Notes: generated by a model not told the origin, from the sequence alone. Shown: positions 20,073-29,276, counted from the first letter of the stretch. The stretch: 64,000 nucleotides of DNA from Chryseobacterium gleum (GCA_945881885.1 CAMCVI010000006.1:1-64000), one strand, 5' to 3'. Program-made: numbers and translations.

Positions 20073-21434
20073 CTAAAATTTTAAAATTCGCATCACTCTG
20101 TTTTTTCTAATGTGATTTTTTATTATTGATGTGGTATCTCTATTATTTTGCATTGGAATAATGATATTTTTTAAAATGTCAACATTCGAAATCTGGTAAT
20201 TTAAATCGAAAAAACAATAACCCTTGTACACCCCGTTTTCAATTAATACGGCACTTCGTTCCTCAATTGTTCGGCCTTTGTCAACTACAACCATATTGTT
20301 GTTTTCAAATTGTAATTTATGAATGCTTTCTTTAGCACGAGCATTATATATTTCAGGACTTTCAAGTTGAATACAAGCGCCATTACATTCTTTAATATTA
20401 TATTGAAAACAGGCTGATTTTGTGTCATATAAACCATTTATTTTCTGACATAAGTTAGCATTTGACGTAATTTTAAAAAGAAAATTTTTTCCTTCTTGCA
20501 AACTTACAAATGATGTAATTTCTTTTTTTCTTCCATCTGCTTTTTCAATAGTTAAGGACAAATAACCTTCATTATTTATATGTGAATACAGAGCGAAATT
20601 AAAAATACTTTTACGTTGCGCTCGGTTGTATAATGGCTTGTTGATTTTAATTTCTTCCGATTCTTTTAATAAAGCAATTAATTCGCTACCTGTTTCTTCA
20701 TAAGTAACCGTATACACATCGCGTTGTATTTTTTTACTTTTAGCATTTGTTCCAGTAAAATGCTGGTTGACACGTTTTTTGATGTTCTTACTTTTACCGA
20801 TATATATTAAATCGCCTTTTTCATTATGAATATAGTATATACCGGTTTTTGAAGGCAATTTTTCTAATATATCAAGTAATTTAGGAGATAATCCTGCTTT
20901 TATTTCAGTTTTTATGTAGCTTTTTACAATTTCCTTTGTCAAATCTTTTGCTAAAAGCATCTTGAATAATTTGACTGTAGCCATTGCATCTCCGCTTGCT
21001 CGATGTCTGTCTGCCATTGGAATTCCCAGAGAACGTACTAGTTTTCCTAAACTATAAGAAGGCAAATCGGGAATGATTTTCATAGCTAATTCTACAGTGC
21101 AAAGTGTTGGTGTTTTAAAATCATAACCCAATCGTCTAAATTCCATTTGTAAAATTCGGTAATCGAAACTGGCGTTATGTGCTACAACAATTGTACCTTC
21201 TGTAATTTCAATTATCCGTTTAGCAACCTCGTAAAACTTTGGCGCACTGCGAAGCATAGCACTATTAATACCAGTTAATTTTACCACAAAAGGCTGAATT
21301 GGTTTTTCAGGATTCACCAAACTAATAAACTGGTCAACCACTTCGTGACCATCAAATTTATAAATAGCTATTTCCGTAATACCCTCTTCATTGTATTGTC
21401 CGCCAGTGGTTTCTATGTCGATAATAGTATAAAT
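20073..21434 (-). CDS. DnaQ-type exonuclease fused to GIY-YIG nuclease (UvrC/Cho-like)
   Basis: A two-nuclease fusion. With the start at 21434 it has 453 residues. The N-terminal DEDD 3'-5' exonuclease shows all motifs: Asp6-Ile-Glu8 in DIETTGG, Asp91 in HNASFDY, and His144/Asp149 in HRASGDA. A GIY-YIG domain follows with GIY at 198-200, YIG at 211-213, Glu251 and Asn270. The C-terminal 180 residues resemble the UvrC/Cho region with Cys residues. Such fusions are annotated as DNA polymerase III epsilon-like; a role in DNA repair is inferred. The first ATG/GTG/TTG in frame is GTG 21341, but that would delete the DxE motif, so translation must begin upstream. The ATT at 21434-21432 fits the N-terminus best. 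Confidence 0.85.
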   Translation of the reverse strand: MYTIIDIETTGGQYNEEGITEIAIYKFDGHEVVDQFISLVNPEKPIQPFVVKLTGINSAMLRSAPKFYEVAKRIIEITEGTIVVAHNASFDYRILQMEFRRLGYDFKTPTLCTVELAMKIIPDLPSYSLGKLVRSLGIPMADRHRASGDAMATVKLFKMLLAKDLTKEIVKSYIKTEIKAGLSPKLLDILEKLPSKTGIYYIHNEKGDLIYIGKSKNIKKRVNQHFTGTNAKSKKIQRDVYTVTYEETGSELIALLKESEEIKINKPLYNRAQRKSIFNFALYSHINNEGYLSLTIEKADGRKKEITSFVSLQEGKNFLFKITSNANLCQKINGLYDTKSACFQYNIKECNGACIQLESPEIYNARAKESIHKLQFENNNMVVVDKGRTIEERSAVLIENGVYKGYCFFDLNYQISNVDILKNIIIPMQNNRDTTSIIKNHIRKNRVMRILKF

Positions 21435-21494
21435 ATGTTTTATTTTTATAATTTTAGTAATTCAATTTCAATAATTGGCACATTGAAAATTGCC

Positions 21495-22172
21495 TTATTG
21501 ATAATTTCTATTGCCAAAGATACTACTTCCTATTCGAACCATGGTGCTTCCGCATGAAATGGCTAGTTGATAATCGCCAGACATACCCATTGATAGGATA
21601 TTGGGTTTTAGGTTATGGGTAAAAGGAATTTTACTTAATTTATCAAATATAGATTTTAAATGGTTGAATTCTTTTTCAATTTGGTTTGTGTTTTGAGTGA
21701 AGGTTGCCATTCCCATTAAACCTACGATTCTGATGTTTTCGAATTCGCTTTTGTCATGCTGAACTTGTTTAAGAATTTCTTCTAATTCCTCTTCATCTAA
21801 ACCAAATTTAGTTTCTTCTTCCGCGATATGAATTTGTAATAAACAATCAATTACTCTATTGTGTTTTTTGGCTTGTTTATTAATTTCTTGCAATAATTTC
21901 AAACTGTCAACGCCATGAATCAAACTTACGTACTCTGCCATAAATTTGACTTTATTGGTTTGAACGTGGCCAATCATATGCCATTCGATATCTTTTGGCA
22001 TTTGTTCCCATTTATCAGTCATTTCTTGGATTTTGTTTTCTCCAAAAATACGCTGACCCGCATTGTAGGCTTCCATTAAATCGGCTACCGGTTTGGTTTT
22101 TGAAACCGCAACCAAAGACACTTGAACTGGAAGTTGGGATTTTATCTCGGTAAGATTTTTAGCTATTGACAT
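21495..22172 (-). CDS. YggS/PLPBP family pyridoxal-phosphate homeostasis protein
   Basis: A 225-residue single-domain alanine-racemase-like TIM barrel that binds pyridoxal 5'-phosphate and helps to balance B6 vitamers and amino-acid pools; it has no known enzymatic reaction. The PLP lysine is in VAVSKTKPV (about residue 26). GENKIQEM, WHMIGHVQTNKVK and the C-terminal SMGMSGDYQLAI...VRIGSSIFG are family signatures. It lies within a minus-strand run, 60 bases upstream of the exonuclease gene. Confidence 0.95.
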   Translation of the reverse strand: MSIAKNLTEIKSQLPVQVSLVAVSKTKPVADLMEAYNAGQRIFGENKIQEMTDKWEQMPKDIEWHMIGHVQTNKVKFMAEYVSLIHGVDSLKLLQEINKQAKKHNRVIDCLLQIHIAEEETKFGLDEEELEEILKQVQHDKSEFENIRIVGLMGMATFTQNTNQIEKEFNHLKSIFDKLSKIPFTHNLKPNILSMGMSGDYQLAISCGSTMVRIGSSIFGNRNYQ

Positions 22173-22201
22173 TATTTTATAAATTTTTTAAAACATGGTT
22201 T

Positions 22202-22262
22202 TAGAAATTATAATAACTTCGTAAATCCAAAATCGTAATTCGTATATCAAAATTACAATTCA
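22202..22262. repeat. Degenerate low-complexity run (TTCGTAAATCC / AATTCGTATATC words)
   Basis: An imperfect tandem of related 7-11-base words such as TCGTAATTCGTATATC and AAAATTACAATTCATAAATC. It fills the space between the DUF1015 and YggS genes and runs over the last codons of the DUF1015 gene. Confidence 0.5.
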
Positions 22263-23470
22263 TAAATCACCAAACCACTTCTAAACTTTGGTTCAATGTA
22301 GGTTGATTTTGGAGGCATAATTAAATTATTATCGGCAATGGTTTTAATTTCTGACATATTAGTAGGGTAGAGCATAAAACCCACTTCATATTCGCCTTCA
22401 TCTACTAAATCTTTAATAACAGAAACGCTTTGCTTTCCAGGAATGTAATCAATGCGTTCGTCGTTACGCAAATCTTCAATTCCTAATAACGGAAATAAAA
22501 CCGTGTCGTATAATATTTGAGCATCTAAGTTTTCTAAAACAGAAGTAATATTTTGATTTTGCTTGTAAAACAAAGCATAAAAACTACCATTTAAATACAT
22601 CCCAAATTCAAATTTATTTTGTGGTTTCCACAATTCTTGATCTTTGGGTTTGATGATGAAATTATCAGATAATTTAGTTTTGAAATCGTCTTTAGTTAAA
22701 CCATTTAAATCTCTAACCAATCGATTGTACTCGTATATTTTTACATTACTTTCTGCAATTAAAAAACTCATAAAATAATTTAGATTATTGTTGCCTAAAT
22801 GTTTTTCTTGCTCAAATAACAATTCTGCTGAAGCCGAACGGTGATGTCCATCAGCAATATATAAATTAGGAATTTTTTCAAAATGCTCTTGCAACCATTC
22901 TATTTCTGATTGTGTTTCAATCTTCCATAAAGTATGTTTTTCCTTGTTTGGCGTCGTAAATGCATAAATAGGTTCGCTCTTTTTTCTTAAAGAAATAAAC
23001 GTATTTATTTCAACAGAATCTGGATAGGTAATCAAAACGGGTTCTGTATTAAATCCTGTTTGATGTAAATAATCTTTAAATAATTCTACTCGATACTGTA
23101 ATGTGTCTTCGTGTTTTTTAATCTGATTTTTCTGATATTCTTCAACGGAAGTTCCAGCAATAATTCCAGTAAATGTTTGACTTTTGGCTTGTATTTCGTA
23201 CAAATAAAAAACAGGTTGTTCTTCGGAAATTAAAATAGCTTCGTTTTTAAAATCCTGATATTTATGTAAAACGCCTTTAAAACGCTTGTCTAAAGTAATT
23301 TTTTGAGTATTCGCATAAGCGGGATGTATGACATGCAAAAAGGAATACGGATTGAAACTTAGCCAAGCTGCAAGTTCCGCCGAACTATAATCTTCATAGG
23401 TTCTGCAAGTTACCAATGCGACTTTATCTGCCGATGGACGAACTGCTTTGAAAGGGATTATTTTGCTCAT
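22253..23470 (-). CDS. DUF1015 family protein
   Basis: A 405-residue cytoplasmic protein of the DUF1015 family. It is recognised from its start SKIIPFKAVRPSADKVALV and the motif IADGHHRSASAELL, in which the GHHR cluster resembles ParB-like or nucleotide-binding sites. The reaction is unknown. In other bacteria the family is often found next to serine or amino-acid metabolism genes; here it sits between the YggS gene and 3-hydroxybutyryl-CoA dehydrogenase. The frame is open to 23479 with another ATG three codons upstream; the start at 23470 matches the family's N-terminus. Confidence 0.9.
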   Translation of the reverse strand: MSKIIPFKAVRPSADKVALVTCRTYEDYSSAELAAWLSFNPYSFLHVIHPAYANTQKITLDKRFKGVLHKYQDFKNEAILISEEQPVFYLYEIQAKSQTFTGIIAGTSVEEYQKNQIKKHEDTLQYRVELFKDYLHQTGFNTEPVLITYPDSVEINTFISLRKKSEPIYAFTTPNKEKHTLWKIETQSEIEWLQEHFEKIPNLYIADGHHRSASAELLFEQEKHLGNNNLNYFMSFLIAESNVKIYEYNRLVRDLNGLTKDDFKTKLSDNFIIKPKDQELWKPQNKFEFGMYLNGSFYALFYKQNQNITSVLENLDAQILYDTVLFPLLGIEDLRNDERIDYIPGKQSVSVIKDLVDEGEYEVGFMLYPTNMSEIKTIADNNLIMPPKSTYIEPKFRSGLVIYEL

Positions 23471-23534
23471 TTTTAGCATTTAGCATTTAGCTTTAAGCTG
23501 TCAGCATTGGCTAACTGCTAAAAGCTAATAGCTT
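23471..23534. repeat. Low-complexity run of TTTAGC / AGCTAA words
   Basis: About 64 bases made of the words TTTAGCA, TTTAGC, AAGCTGTCAGC, TAACTGCTAAAAGCTAATAGC. It fills exactly the gap from the DUF1015 start codon to the stop codon of the next upstream gene (23535). The second half is a near-inverted copy of the first (TTAGC versus GCTAA), so the run could fold into an imperfect hairpin. Confidence 0.6.
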
Positions 23535-24422
23535 TTATTTAAATTGTTTTGAAACTTTCTCTGCTTTTTTACTTTCTGAATAATCGTAGAATCCTTCACC
23601 AGATTTAACACCTAATTTCCCAGCCATTACCATATTTACTAATAACGGACAAGGCGCATATTTAGGATTTTTAAAACCGTCATACATTACGTTTAGAATT
23701 GATAAACAAACGTCAAGACCAATAAAATCTGCTAATTGTAACGGACCCATTGGATGTGCCATTCCTAATTTCATTACAGTATCTATTTCAGATACGCCCG
23801 CCACACCGTTATATAACGTTTCGATTGATTCGTTAATCATAGGCATTAAAATTCTATTGGCTACGAAACCAGGATAATCATTTACCTCGGTTGGAGTTTT
23901 ACCTAATTTTACAGATAAATCCATGATGATTTTAGTCACTTCATCAGATGTAGAATAGCCACGAATGATTTCAACTAATTTCATAATTGGCACTGGGTTC
24001 ATAAAATGCATTCCAATAACTCGTTCTGGGTGAACCACTTGTGCTGCAATTTGAGTAATTGAAATTGAAGACGTATTCGATGCTAAAATTACATTATGGT
24101 CGCAAATATCGCTTAATTGCTTAAAGATATTCATTTTAAGCGTTACATTTTCAGTGGCAGCTTCTACAACCAAATCGCAACCCACAACGCCATCTTTAAT
24201 ATCCGTATAAGTGATAATATTTGAAATCGTTTTGTGTTTGTCTTCTTCCGTTATGCTTCCTTTTGTTACCATTCTATCTAGGTTGGCAGCAATAGTTGCC
24301 ATTCCTTTTTCTAATGATTTCTCAGAAATATCAATTAATTTTACGGTAAATCCTGCTTGTGCAAAAGTATGAGCAATTCCGTTGCCCATTGTTCCTGATC
24401 CTATTACGGCTATTTGTTTCAT
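23535..24422 (-). CDS. 3-hydroxybutyryl-CoA dehydrogenase
   Basis: An NAD-dependent 3-hydroxyacyl-CoA dehydrogenase of 295 residues (single-function Hbd/PaaH type). The Rossmann motif GSGTMGNGIAHTFAQAG is at 7-23. The catalytic His is in MHFMNPVPIMKLVEII near 140, with the usual Glu and Asn partners around it. The C-terminal domain contains LADFIGLDVCLSIL and ends in GEGFYDY. It acts in fatty-acid, butyrate or aromatic-acid degradation; the neighbours do not say which. It is on the minus strand, downstream of the Gfo/Idh/MocA gene with a short gap. Confidence 0.95.
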   Translation of the reverse strand: MKQIAVIGSGTMGNGIAHTFAQAGFTVKLIDISEKSLEKGMATIAANLDRMVTKGSITEEDKHKTISNIITYTDIKDGVVGCDLVVEAATENVTLKMNIFKQLSDICDHNVILASNTSSISITQIAAQVVHPERVIGMHFMNPVPIMKLVEIIRGYSTSDEVTKIIMDLSVKLGKTPTEVNDYPGFVANRILMPMINESIETLYNGVAGVSEIDTVMKLGMAHPMGPLQLADFIGLDVCLSILNVMYDGFKNPKYAPCPLLVNMVMAGKLGVKSGEGFYDYSESKKAEKVSKQFK

Positions 24423-24464
24423 TATGTATTTTGTTTCAAGTTTAAGTTTTCAAGTTAAAGAAAA

Positions 24465-25430
24465 TTATTTTTCCATAGAATCTATAATCATATAAGCAAC
24501 ACGCAACGCTTCTGTTCCATCTTCTAAAGTTACAATTGGAGTTGTGTCATTATTTATAGCATCTGCAAACGATTCTAACTCGTCTAAAATAGCGTTGTTT
24601 GGATTTACGTTTGGGTTATCAAAATATATTTGTTTTTTCACGCCTTCTGCATTTTGCAAAATCATGTCAAAATCGCCAGGCGTTTCTGGAGCATCTTGCA
24701 TACGAACTACTTCGCAAATTTTATCTAAATAATCAACAGAAATGTAAGCATCTTTTTGGAAAAAGCGAGACTTACGCATGTTTTTCATCGAAATTCTACT
24801 AGCAGTTATGTTCGCCACACAACCATTTTCGAATTCTAAACGCGCATTAGTAATATCGGGAGAATCAGAAATTACGGCAACACTACTGGCGTTTACCGAT
24901 TTTACTTTAGATTTTACTACGCTCAAAATCGCATCAATATCGTGAATCATTAAATCTAAAACCACAGGCACATCTGTACCACGCGGATTAAATTCTGCCA
25001 AACGGTGTGTTTCGATAAACATCGGTTTATCAATCATATCTTTCACAGCTGTAAAAGCCGGATTGAAACGCTCCACGTGTCCAACTTGTCCTTTTACATT
25101 ATATTTTGTAGCTAAAGCAACAATTTTTTCAGCTTCTTCAACAGTTGTTGCGATAGGTTTTTCTATAAAAATATGTTTTTCTGCTTCGATTACCATTTTA
25201 GCACACTCGAAATGTTGAATAGTTGGTGTTACAATATCAACTACATCAACTTCATCAATAAGTTGAGCAATAGACTCAAATTTTTTGTACCCAAACTCAG
25301 TTGCAACTTTTATAGCATTATCTTCAAAAGGATCAAAAAAACCAACTAATTCGTATTTTTCTGACTGATTTAATAATCGTAAATGTATTTTTCCTAAGTG
25401 ACCAGCACCTAAAACTCCGATTTTTAACAT
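24465..25430 (-). CDS. Gfo/Idh/MocA family oxidoreductase
   Basis: An NAD(P)-dependent oxidoreductase of 321 residues. The N-terminal Rossmann motif GVLGAGHLGKIH is at 4-15, and the family's EKP motif is present in FIEKPIATTVEEAEKI. The C-terminal beta-sheet domain has the conserved HDIDAILS segment. Members act on sugars, inositols or biliverdin-like substrates. It resembles the group found in many flavobacteria as a single gene, and its substrate is unknown. The frame is open to 25475, but ATG 25430 directly precedes the Rossmann strand and is preferred. It is divergent from pcm. Confidence 0.9.
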   Translation of the reverse strand: MLKIGVLGAGHLGKIHLRLLNQSEKYELVGFFDPFEDNAIKVATEFGYKKFESIAQLIDEVDVVDIVTPTIQHFECAKMVIEAEKHIFIEKPIATTVEEAEKIVALATKYNVKGQVGHVERFNPAFTAVKDMIDKPMFIETHRLAEFNPRGTDVPVVLDLMIHDIDAILSVVKSKVKSVNASSVAVISDSPDITNARLEFENGCVANITASRISMKNMRKSRFFQKDAYISVDYLDKICEVVRMQDAPETPGDFDMILQNAEGVKKQIYFDNPNVNPNNAILDELESFADAINNDTTPIVTLEDGTEALRVAYMIIDSMEK

Positions 25431-25616
25431 AAAAATAAATTTTATCAAAAATAGTAATAAAATAAGAAATTCCAATTAAGAAATCTCAATATTAAAATTT
25501 AGAATTTCAAATTGATGTTGCGCTAACATTAGTTAGATTTTTTAAATAAATTGGAGTTAAATTTTTGTTTTTGAAAAAATTCCATCTAATTTTACAACAC
25601 TAATTTACCTAATAAA

Positions 25617-26264
25617 TTGAAAGACACTAATAAACATCAAGGGCTCAGAAATCTGCTAGTAAAACAATTAAAAGAAAAAGGAATAACGGATAAAAATGTT
25701 TTGGATGCTATTGCAAAAATTCCGCGACATTTATTTATTGATTCTAGTTTTGAAAATTTTGCTTACCAAGACAAAGCATTTCCTATTGGAGCAGATCAAA
25801 CCATTTCACAACCTTATACAGTGGCTTTTCAAACTGAATTATTACAAGTAGAAAAAGAGCACAAAATTTTAGAAATAGGTACGGGTAGTGGATACCAAAC
25901 TGCCGTTTTATGTTTATTAGGTGCTAAAGTGTATTCTGTTGAAAGACAAAATGAGTTATTTAAGAAAACTAAAAATTTACTTTCTAAACTGACAATAAAT
26001 GTGATACCAAAATTACTTTCATTTGGTGATGGTTATAAAGGTTTACCCGATTATGCTCCGTTTGATAGTATAATAGTAACAGCTGGTGCACCTGTAATTC
26101 CTCAGGCTTTAATGTCGCAATTGAAAATAGGAGGGAGATTAGTTATTCCAGTAGGAAAAAAAGAACAAATAATGACTTTGTTAGTAAGGAAAAACGAAAC
26201 ACAATTTGAAAAAACCGAGTTTGGAGATTTCAAATTTGTACCCTTATTAGAAAATAAAAATTAA
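25617..26264 (+). CDS. pcm: Protein-L-isoaspartate O-methyltransferase
   Basis: Repairs damaged isoaspartyl residues in proteins using S-adenosylmethionine. The 215 residues contain the family marker ISQPYTVAFQTELL around 65-78 and the AdoMet motif I EIGTGSGYQTAVL at about 88-100. Motif II-III (DSIIVTAGAPVIPQALMSQLKIGGR) lies near 145. The best start is TTG 25617, since the encoded KDTNKHQGLRNLLV matches the usual N-terminus; no nearby ATG is in frame. The next gene, pafA, begins 19 bases after the stop, so the two are likely co-transcribed. Confidence 0.95.
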   Translation: MKDTNKHQGLRNLLVKQLKEKGITDKNVLDAIAKIPRHLFIDSSFENFAYQDKAFPIGADQTISQPYTVAFQTELLQVEKEHKILEIGTGSGYQTAVLCLLGAKVYSVERQNELFKKTKNLLSKLTINVIPKLLSFGDGYKGLPDYAPFDSIIVTAGAPVIPQALMSQLKIGGRLVIPVGKKEQIMTLLVRKNETQFEKTEFGDFKFVPLLENKN

Positions 26265-26283
26265 ACATATAAATTTATATAAA

Positions 26284-27888
26284 ATGAAAAAACTGATTTT
26301 AGGATTTTTAGTGTTCAGTACTTATTTAAATGCTCAAGATAAGCCAAAATTAGTGGTTGGAATTGTGGTAGATCAAATGAAAATGGAATACTTGTATCGT
26401 TTTTCAAATGATTTTTCTAATAATGGTTTTAAAAAATTAATGGCAAAAGGATTCACTTTTCATAATATGCATTATAATTTTATGCCAACATATACAGCTC
26501 CAGGGCACGCTGCAATATTTACTGGTGCCTTACCAAATGTAAACGGAATTGTAGGTAACGATTGGTTTAATAAAAGCACAGGAAAAGAAATGTATTGCAC
26601 CGATGATGCCTCTGTTACCACATTAGTTGAAGGAACAGAATCTGAAGGAAAGATGTCGCCAAAAAACCTATTTAGTTCTACTATTACAGATGAATTAAAA
26701 TTAGCTACCAACTTCAAAAGTAAAGTAATTGGAATTAGTATTAAAGATAGGGGAGCCATTTTACCAGCCGGACATTTCGCAGATTGGGCGTTTTGGTACA
26801 CTAAAACAGGGAATTTTATCTCAAGTTCGTTTTATGGAAACAAATTACCAGATTGGACAACTAAATTTAATGAGGAAAAAAACTATATAAAATATATTGA
26901 AAAAGGTTGGGATTTATTAAAACCAAAAGAAGTATACAACGAAAGTTTAAACGATAACAATCCTTACGAAGGAAAATTATTTAAGAAAACGCCTTTTTTC
27001 CCATACGATACCAAAGAAATGTTTGCCAATAATGATGCCGGAGTTTTAAGAACTACACCTTACGGAAATAATTTAATTGCAGATTTTGCCAAAAGAGCTA
27101 TTGAAAATGAAAAAATGGGAGCAGATGAAATCACTGATTTTTTAACGCTTAGTTTCTCTTCAACAGATTATGTTGGTCATGTTTTAGGGCCACGTTCTAT
27201 TGAGTTACAAGATACTTATTTGCGTTTAGATGAAACAATCGCTTATTTTTTAACTTATTTGGACGAAAAAGTGGGCAAAGGAAACTATTTAGTTTTCCTA
27301 ACAGCAGATCATGCCGGAGCTGAAAACGCAACTTATTTAAAGGATAATAAATACGAAATAGAAAGTTTAAACAGCAAAAATTTACAACAAAGTATAATTG
27401 ATTTTTCTCAAAAAACTTTTGGCGAAAATATGCTGTTAGATTATTCTAATTTTAATGTTTTTATCAACAAAGAAAAAGTAAAACAAAAAGGCTTAGAATT
27501 ACAAAAAGTCAAGCAACAATTTAAAGATTTTTTACTTTCGCAAAACTTTATAAGTAATGTTTTTACAGAAGAAGAAATTCAAAATTCAGGTACAAATAAT
27601 CAGTTACTTCAAATTATTGCTAACGGTTACGATCCAAAACAAAACGGAGAATTAGTCTTATTATTTAAACCAGGTTTTATGGAATATTCTTCAACCGGAA
27701 CTACGCATGGTTCACCATATTCTTATGATACTCATGTGCCATGTTTGTTTTATGGTTGGAAAATTAAAAAAGGAGCATCTTTTAACAAAAAAACAATTAC
27801 ACAAATTGCGCCAACTTTAGCTCAAAAATTACAAATAACTATGCCAAATGGCACACAATCTGACGTTTTAGAAGAAATATTAAAATAG
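26284..27888 (+). CDS. pafA: PafA-type alkaline phosphatase (secreted)
   Basis: A 534-residue alkaline-phosphatase-superfamily monoesterase with a Sec signal peptide (1-17, ending LNAQ). The metal-site motifs are in order: VVDQMKMEY (first Asp), the nucleophile Thr in TYTAPGHA, STDYVGHVLG, LTADHAGAEN, and THGSPYSYDTHVPC. The pair Lys-x-Arg in SIKDRGAILPAG corresponds to the Lys162/Arg164 pair that defines PafA among phosphate monoesterases. PafA enzymes are active without calcium and release phosphate from many phosphomonoesters in the periplasm. The neighbour pcm is unrelated in function. Confidence 0.92.
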   Translation: MKKLILGFLVFSTYLNAQDKPKLVVGIVVDQMKMEYLYRFSNDFSNNGFKKLMAKGFTFHNMHYNFMPTYTAPGHAAIFTGALPNVNGIVGNDWFNKSTGKEMYCTDDASVTTLVEGTESEGKMSPKNLFSSTITDELKLATNFKSKVIGISIKDRGAILPAGHFADWAFWYTKTGNFISSSFYGNKLPDWTTKFNEEKNYIKYIEKGWDLLKPKEVYNESLNDNNPYEGKLFKKTPFFPYDTKEMFANNDAGVLRTTPYGNNLIADFAKRAIENEKMGADEITDFLTLSFSSTDYVGHVLGPRSIELQDTYLRLDETIAYFLTYLDEKVGKGNYLVFLTADHAGAENATYLKDNKYEIESLNSKNLQQSIIDFSQKTFGENMLLDYSNFNVFINKEKVKQKGLELQKVKQQFKDFLLSQNFISNVFTEEEIQNSGTNNQLLQIIANGYDPKQNGELVLLFKPGFMEYSSTGTTHGSPYSYDTHVPCLFYGWKIKKGASFNKKTITQIAPTLAQKLQITMPNGTQSDVLEEILK

Positions 27889-27988
27889 AAAAAAAGCAAA
27901 AAGTTATCCATACATTAATAACAATAATAAATTACTAAATTTAATTTTAAAAACAATAATAAAATTAGTCATTTACCAATTACTTTAT

Positions 27989-27996
27989 TATTTTTG
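27989..27996 (+). promoter_or_regulatory. Predicted -7 box for sucC
   Basis: TATTTTTG 36 bases before ATG 28032. No clear -33 TTG. It implies that the in-frame GTG at 27996 lies upstream of the transcript start. Confidence 0.4.
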
Positions 27997-28031
27997 TGGC
28001 ACTTTTAAACAAGATAAACTCATACATAATT

Positions 28032-29225
28032 ATGAACGTACACGAATATCAAGGTAAAGAAATATTAGCAAGCTATGGCGTGCGCATACAACGCGGTCAT
28101 GTGGCCAACAACGCAGAAGAAGCTGTAGAAAAAGCAAAACAATTAACTGCTGAAACTGGTACAGGTTGGCATGTAATAAAAGCACAAATACACGCAGGTG
28201 GTCGTGGAAAAGGTGGTGGTGTTAAATTAGCCAAAAATTTAGATCAAGTTAAAGAAATAGCGGGTCAAATTATTGGAATGGATTTAATTACGCCGCAAAC
28301 TCCTCCATCAGGAAAAAGAGTGCATAAAGTTTTAATTGCTGAAGATGTTTATTATCCTGGCGAAACAGAAACTAAAGAGTTTTACGTTTCTGTTTTGTTA
28401 AACAGAGGTAAAGGTCGTAACATGATTATGTATTCTACAGAAGGTGGAATGGATATTGAAGAAGTTGCGGAACACACACCACATTTAATTTTTACAGAAG
28501 AAATTGATCCATCAGTTGGTTTACAAGGATTTCAAGCCAGACAAATTGCTTTTAATTTAGGTTTATCTGGTGAAGCTTTTAAAGAAATGGTTAAATTTGT
28601 TGACGCTTTATATAAAGCTTACATTGGTTCAGATGCAACCATGTTTGAAATTAATCCAGTTTTAAAAACGTCAGATAACAAAATTATTGCAGTTGATGCT
28701 AAAGTTGATTTGGATGATAATGCCTTATTCCGTCATAAAGATTTGGCTGAAATGCGTGATGTTCGTGAAGAAAATCCAATCGAAGTAGAAGCTAAAGAAG
28801 TTGGATTAAATTATGTAGATTTAGATGGAACTGTTGGATGTATGGTTAACGGTGCTGGTTTAGCAATGGCTACTATGGATTTAATTAAATATGCTGGTTT
28901 TGAACCTGCCAACTTCTTAGACGTTGGTGGTACTGCAGATGCAAAACGTGTAGAAACTGCTTTCCGTATTATCTTAAAAGATGCTAATGTAAAAGCGATT
29001 TTAATTAATATTTTTGGTGGAATTGTACGTTGCGATAGAGTAGCACAAGGTGTTGTAGATGCTTACAAAAACATGGGTGACGCAATTAAAGTGCCAATCA
29101 TCGTGCGTTTACAAGGCACAAATGCAGAAATTGCTAAAGAATTAATTGACAATTCAGGTATGCCAATTTTATCAGCAGTGCAGTTTCAAGAAGCGGCTGA
29201 CCAAGTAAAAGCAGCTTTATCTTAA
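28032..29225 (+). CDS. sucC: Succinyl-CoA synthetase beta subunit (ADP-forming)
   Basis: The beta subunit of succinate-CoA ligase, which makes ATP or GTP in the citric acid cycle. The 397 residues begin with the expected MNVHEYQGKEILASYGV. The ATP-grasp domain contains KAQIHAGGRGKGGGVK and the nucleotide loop, and the C-terminal CoA-ligase domain carries FLDVGGTADAKRV and INIFGGIVRCDRVAQG. The alpha subunit gene (sucD) is not adjacent and not in this window, a separation that is common in Bacteroidota. An intrinsic terminator follows directly. Confidence 0.97.
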   Translation: MNVHEYQGKEILASYGVRIQRGHVANNAEEAVEKAKQLTAETGTGWHVIKAQIHAGGRGKGGGVKLAKNLDQVKEIAGQIIGMDLITPQTPPSGKRVHKVLIAEDVYYPGETETKEFYVSVLLNRGKGRNMIMYSTEGGMDIEEVAEHTPHLIFTEEIDPSVGLQGFQARQIAFNLGLSGEAFKEMVKFVDALYKAYIGSDATMFEINPVLKTSDNKIIAVDAKVDLDDNALFRHKDLAEMRDVREENPIEVEAKEVGLNYVDLDGTVGCMVNGAGLAMATMDLIKYAGFEPANFLDVGGTADAKRVETAFRIILKDANVKAILINIFGGIVRCDRVAQGVVDAYKNMGDAIKVPIIVRLQGTNAEIAKELIDNSGMPILSAVQFQEAADQVKAALS

Positions 29226-29250
29226 TAAAAATTAGTTTATTTTAAATATA

Positions 29251-29276
29251 TCCCGACTTAGGTCGGGATTTTTTAA
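29251..29276 (+). terminator. Intrinsic terminator after sucC
   Basis: TCCCGAC-TTAG-GTCGGGA stem-loop followed by TTTTTT. The T-run merges into the -7 box of the tRNA-Ala gene. Confidence 0.9.
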
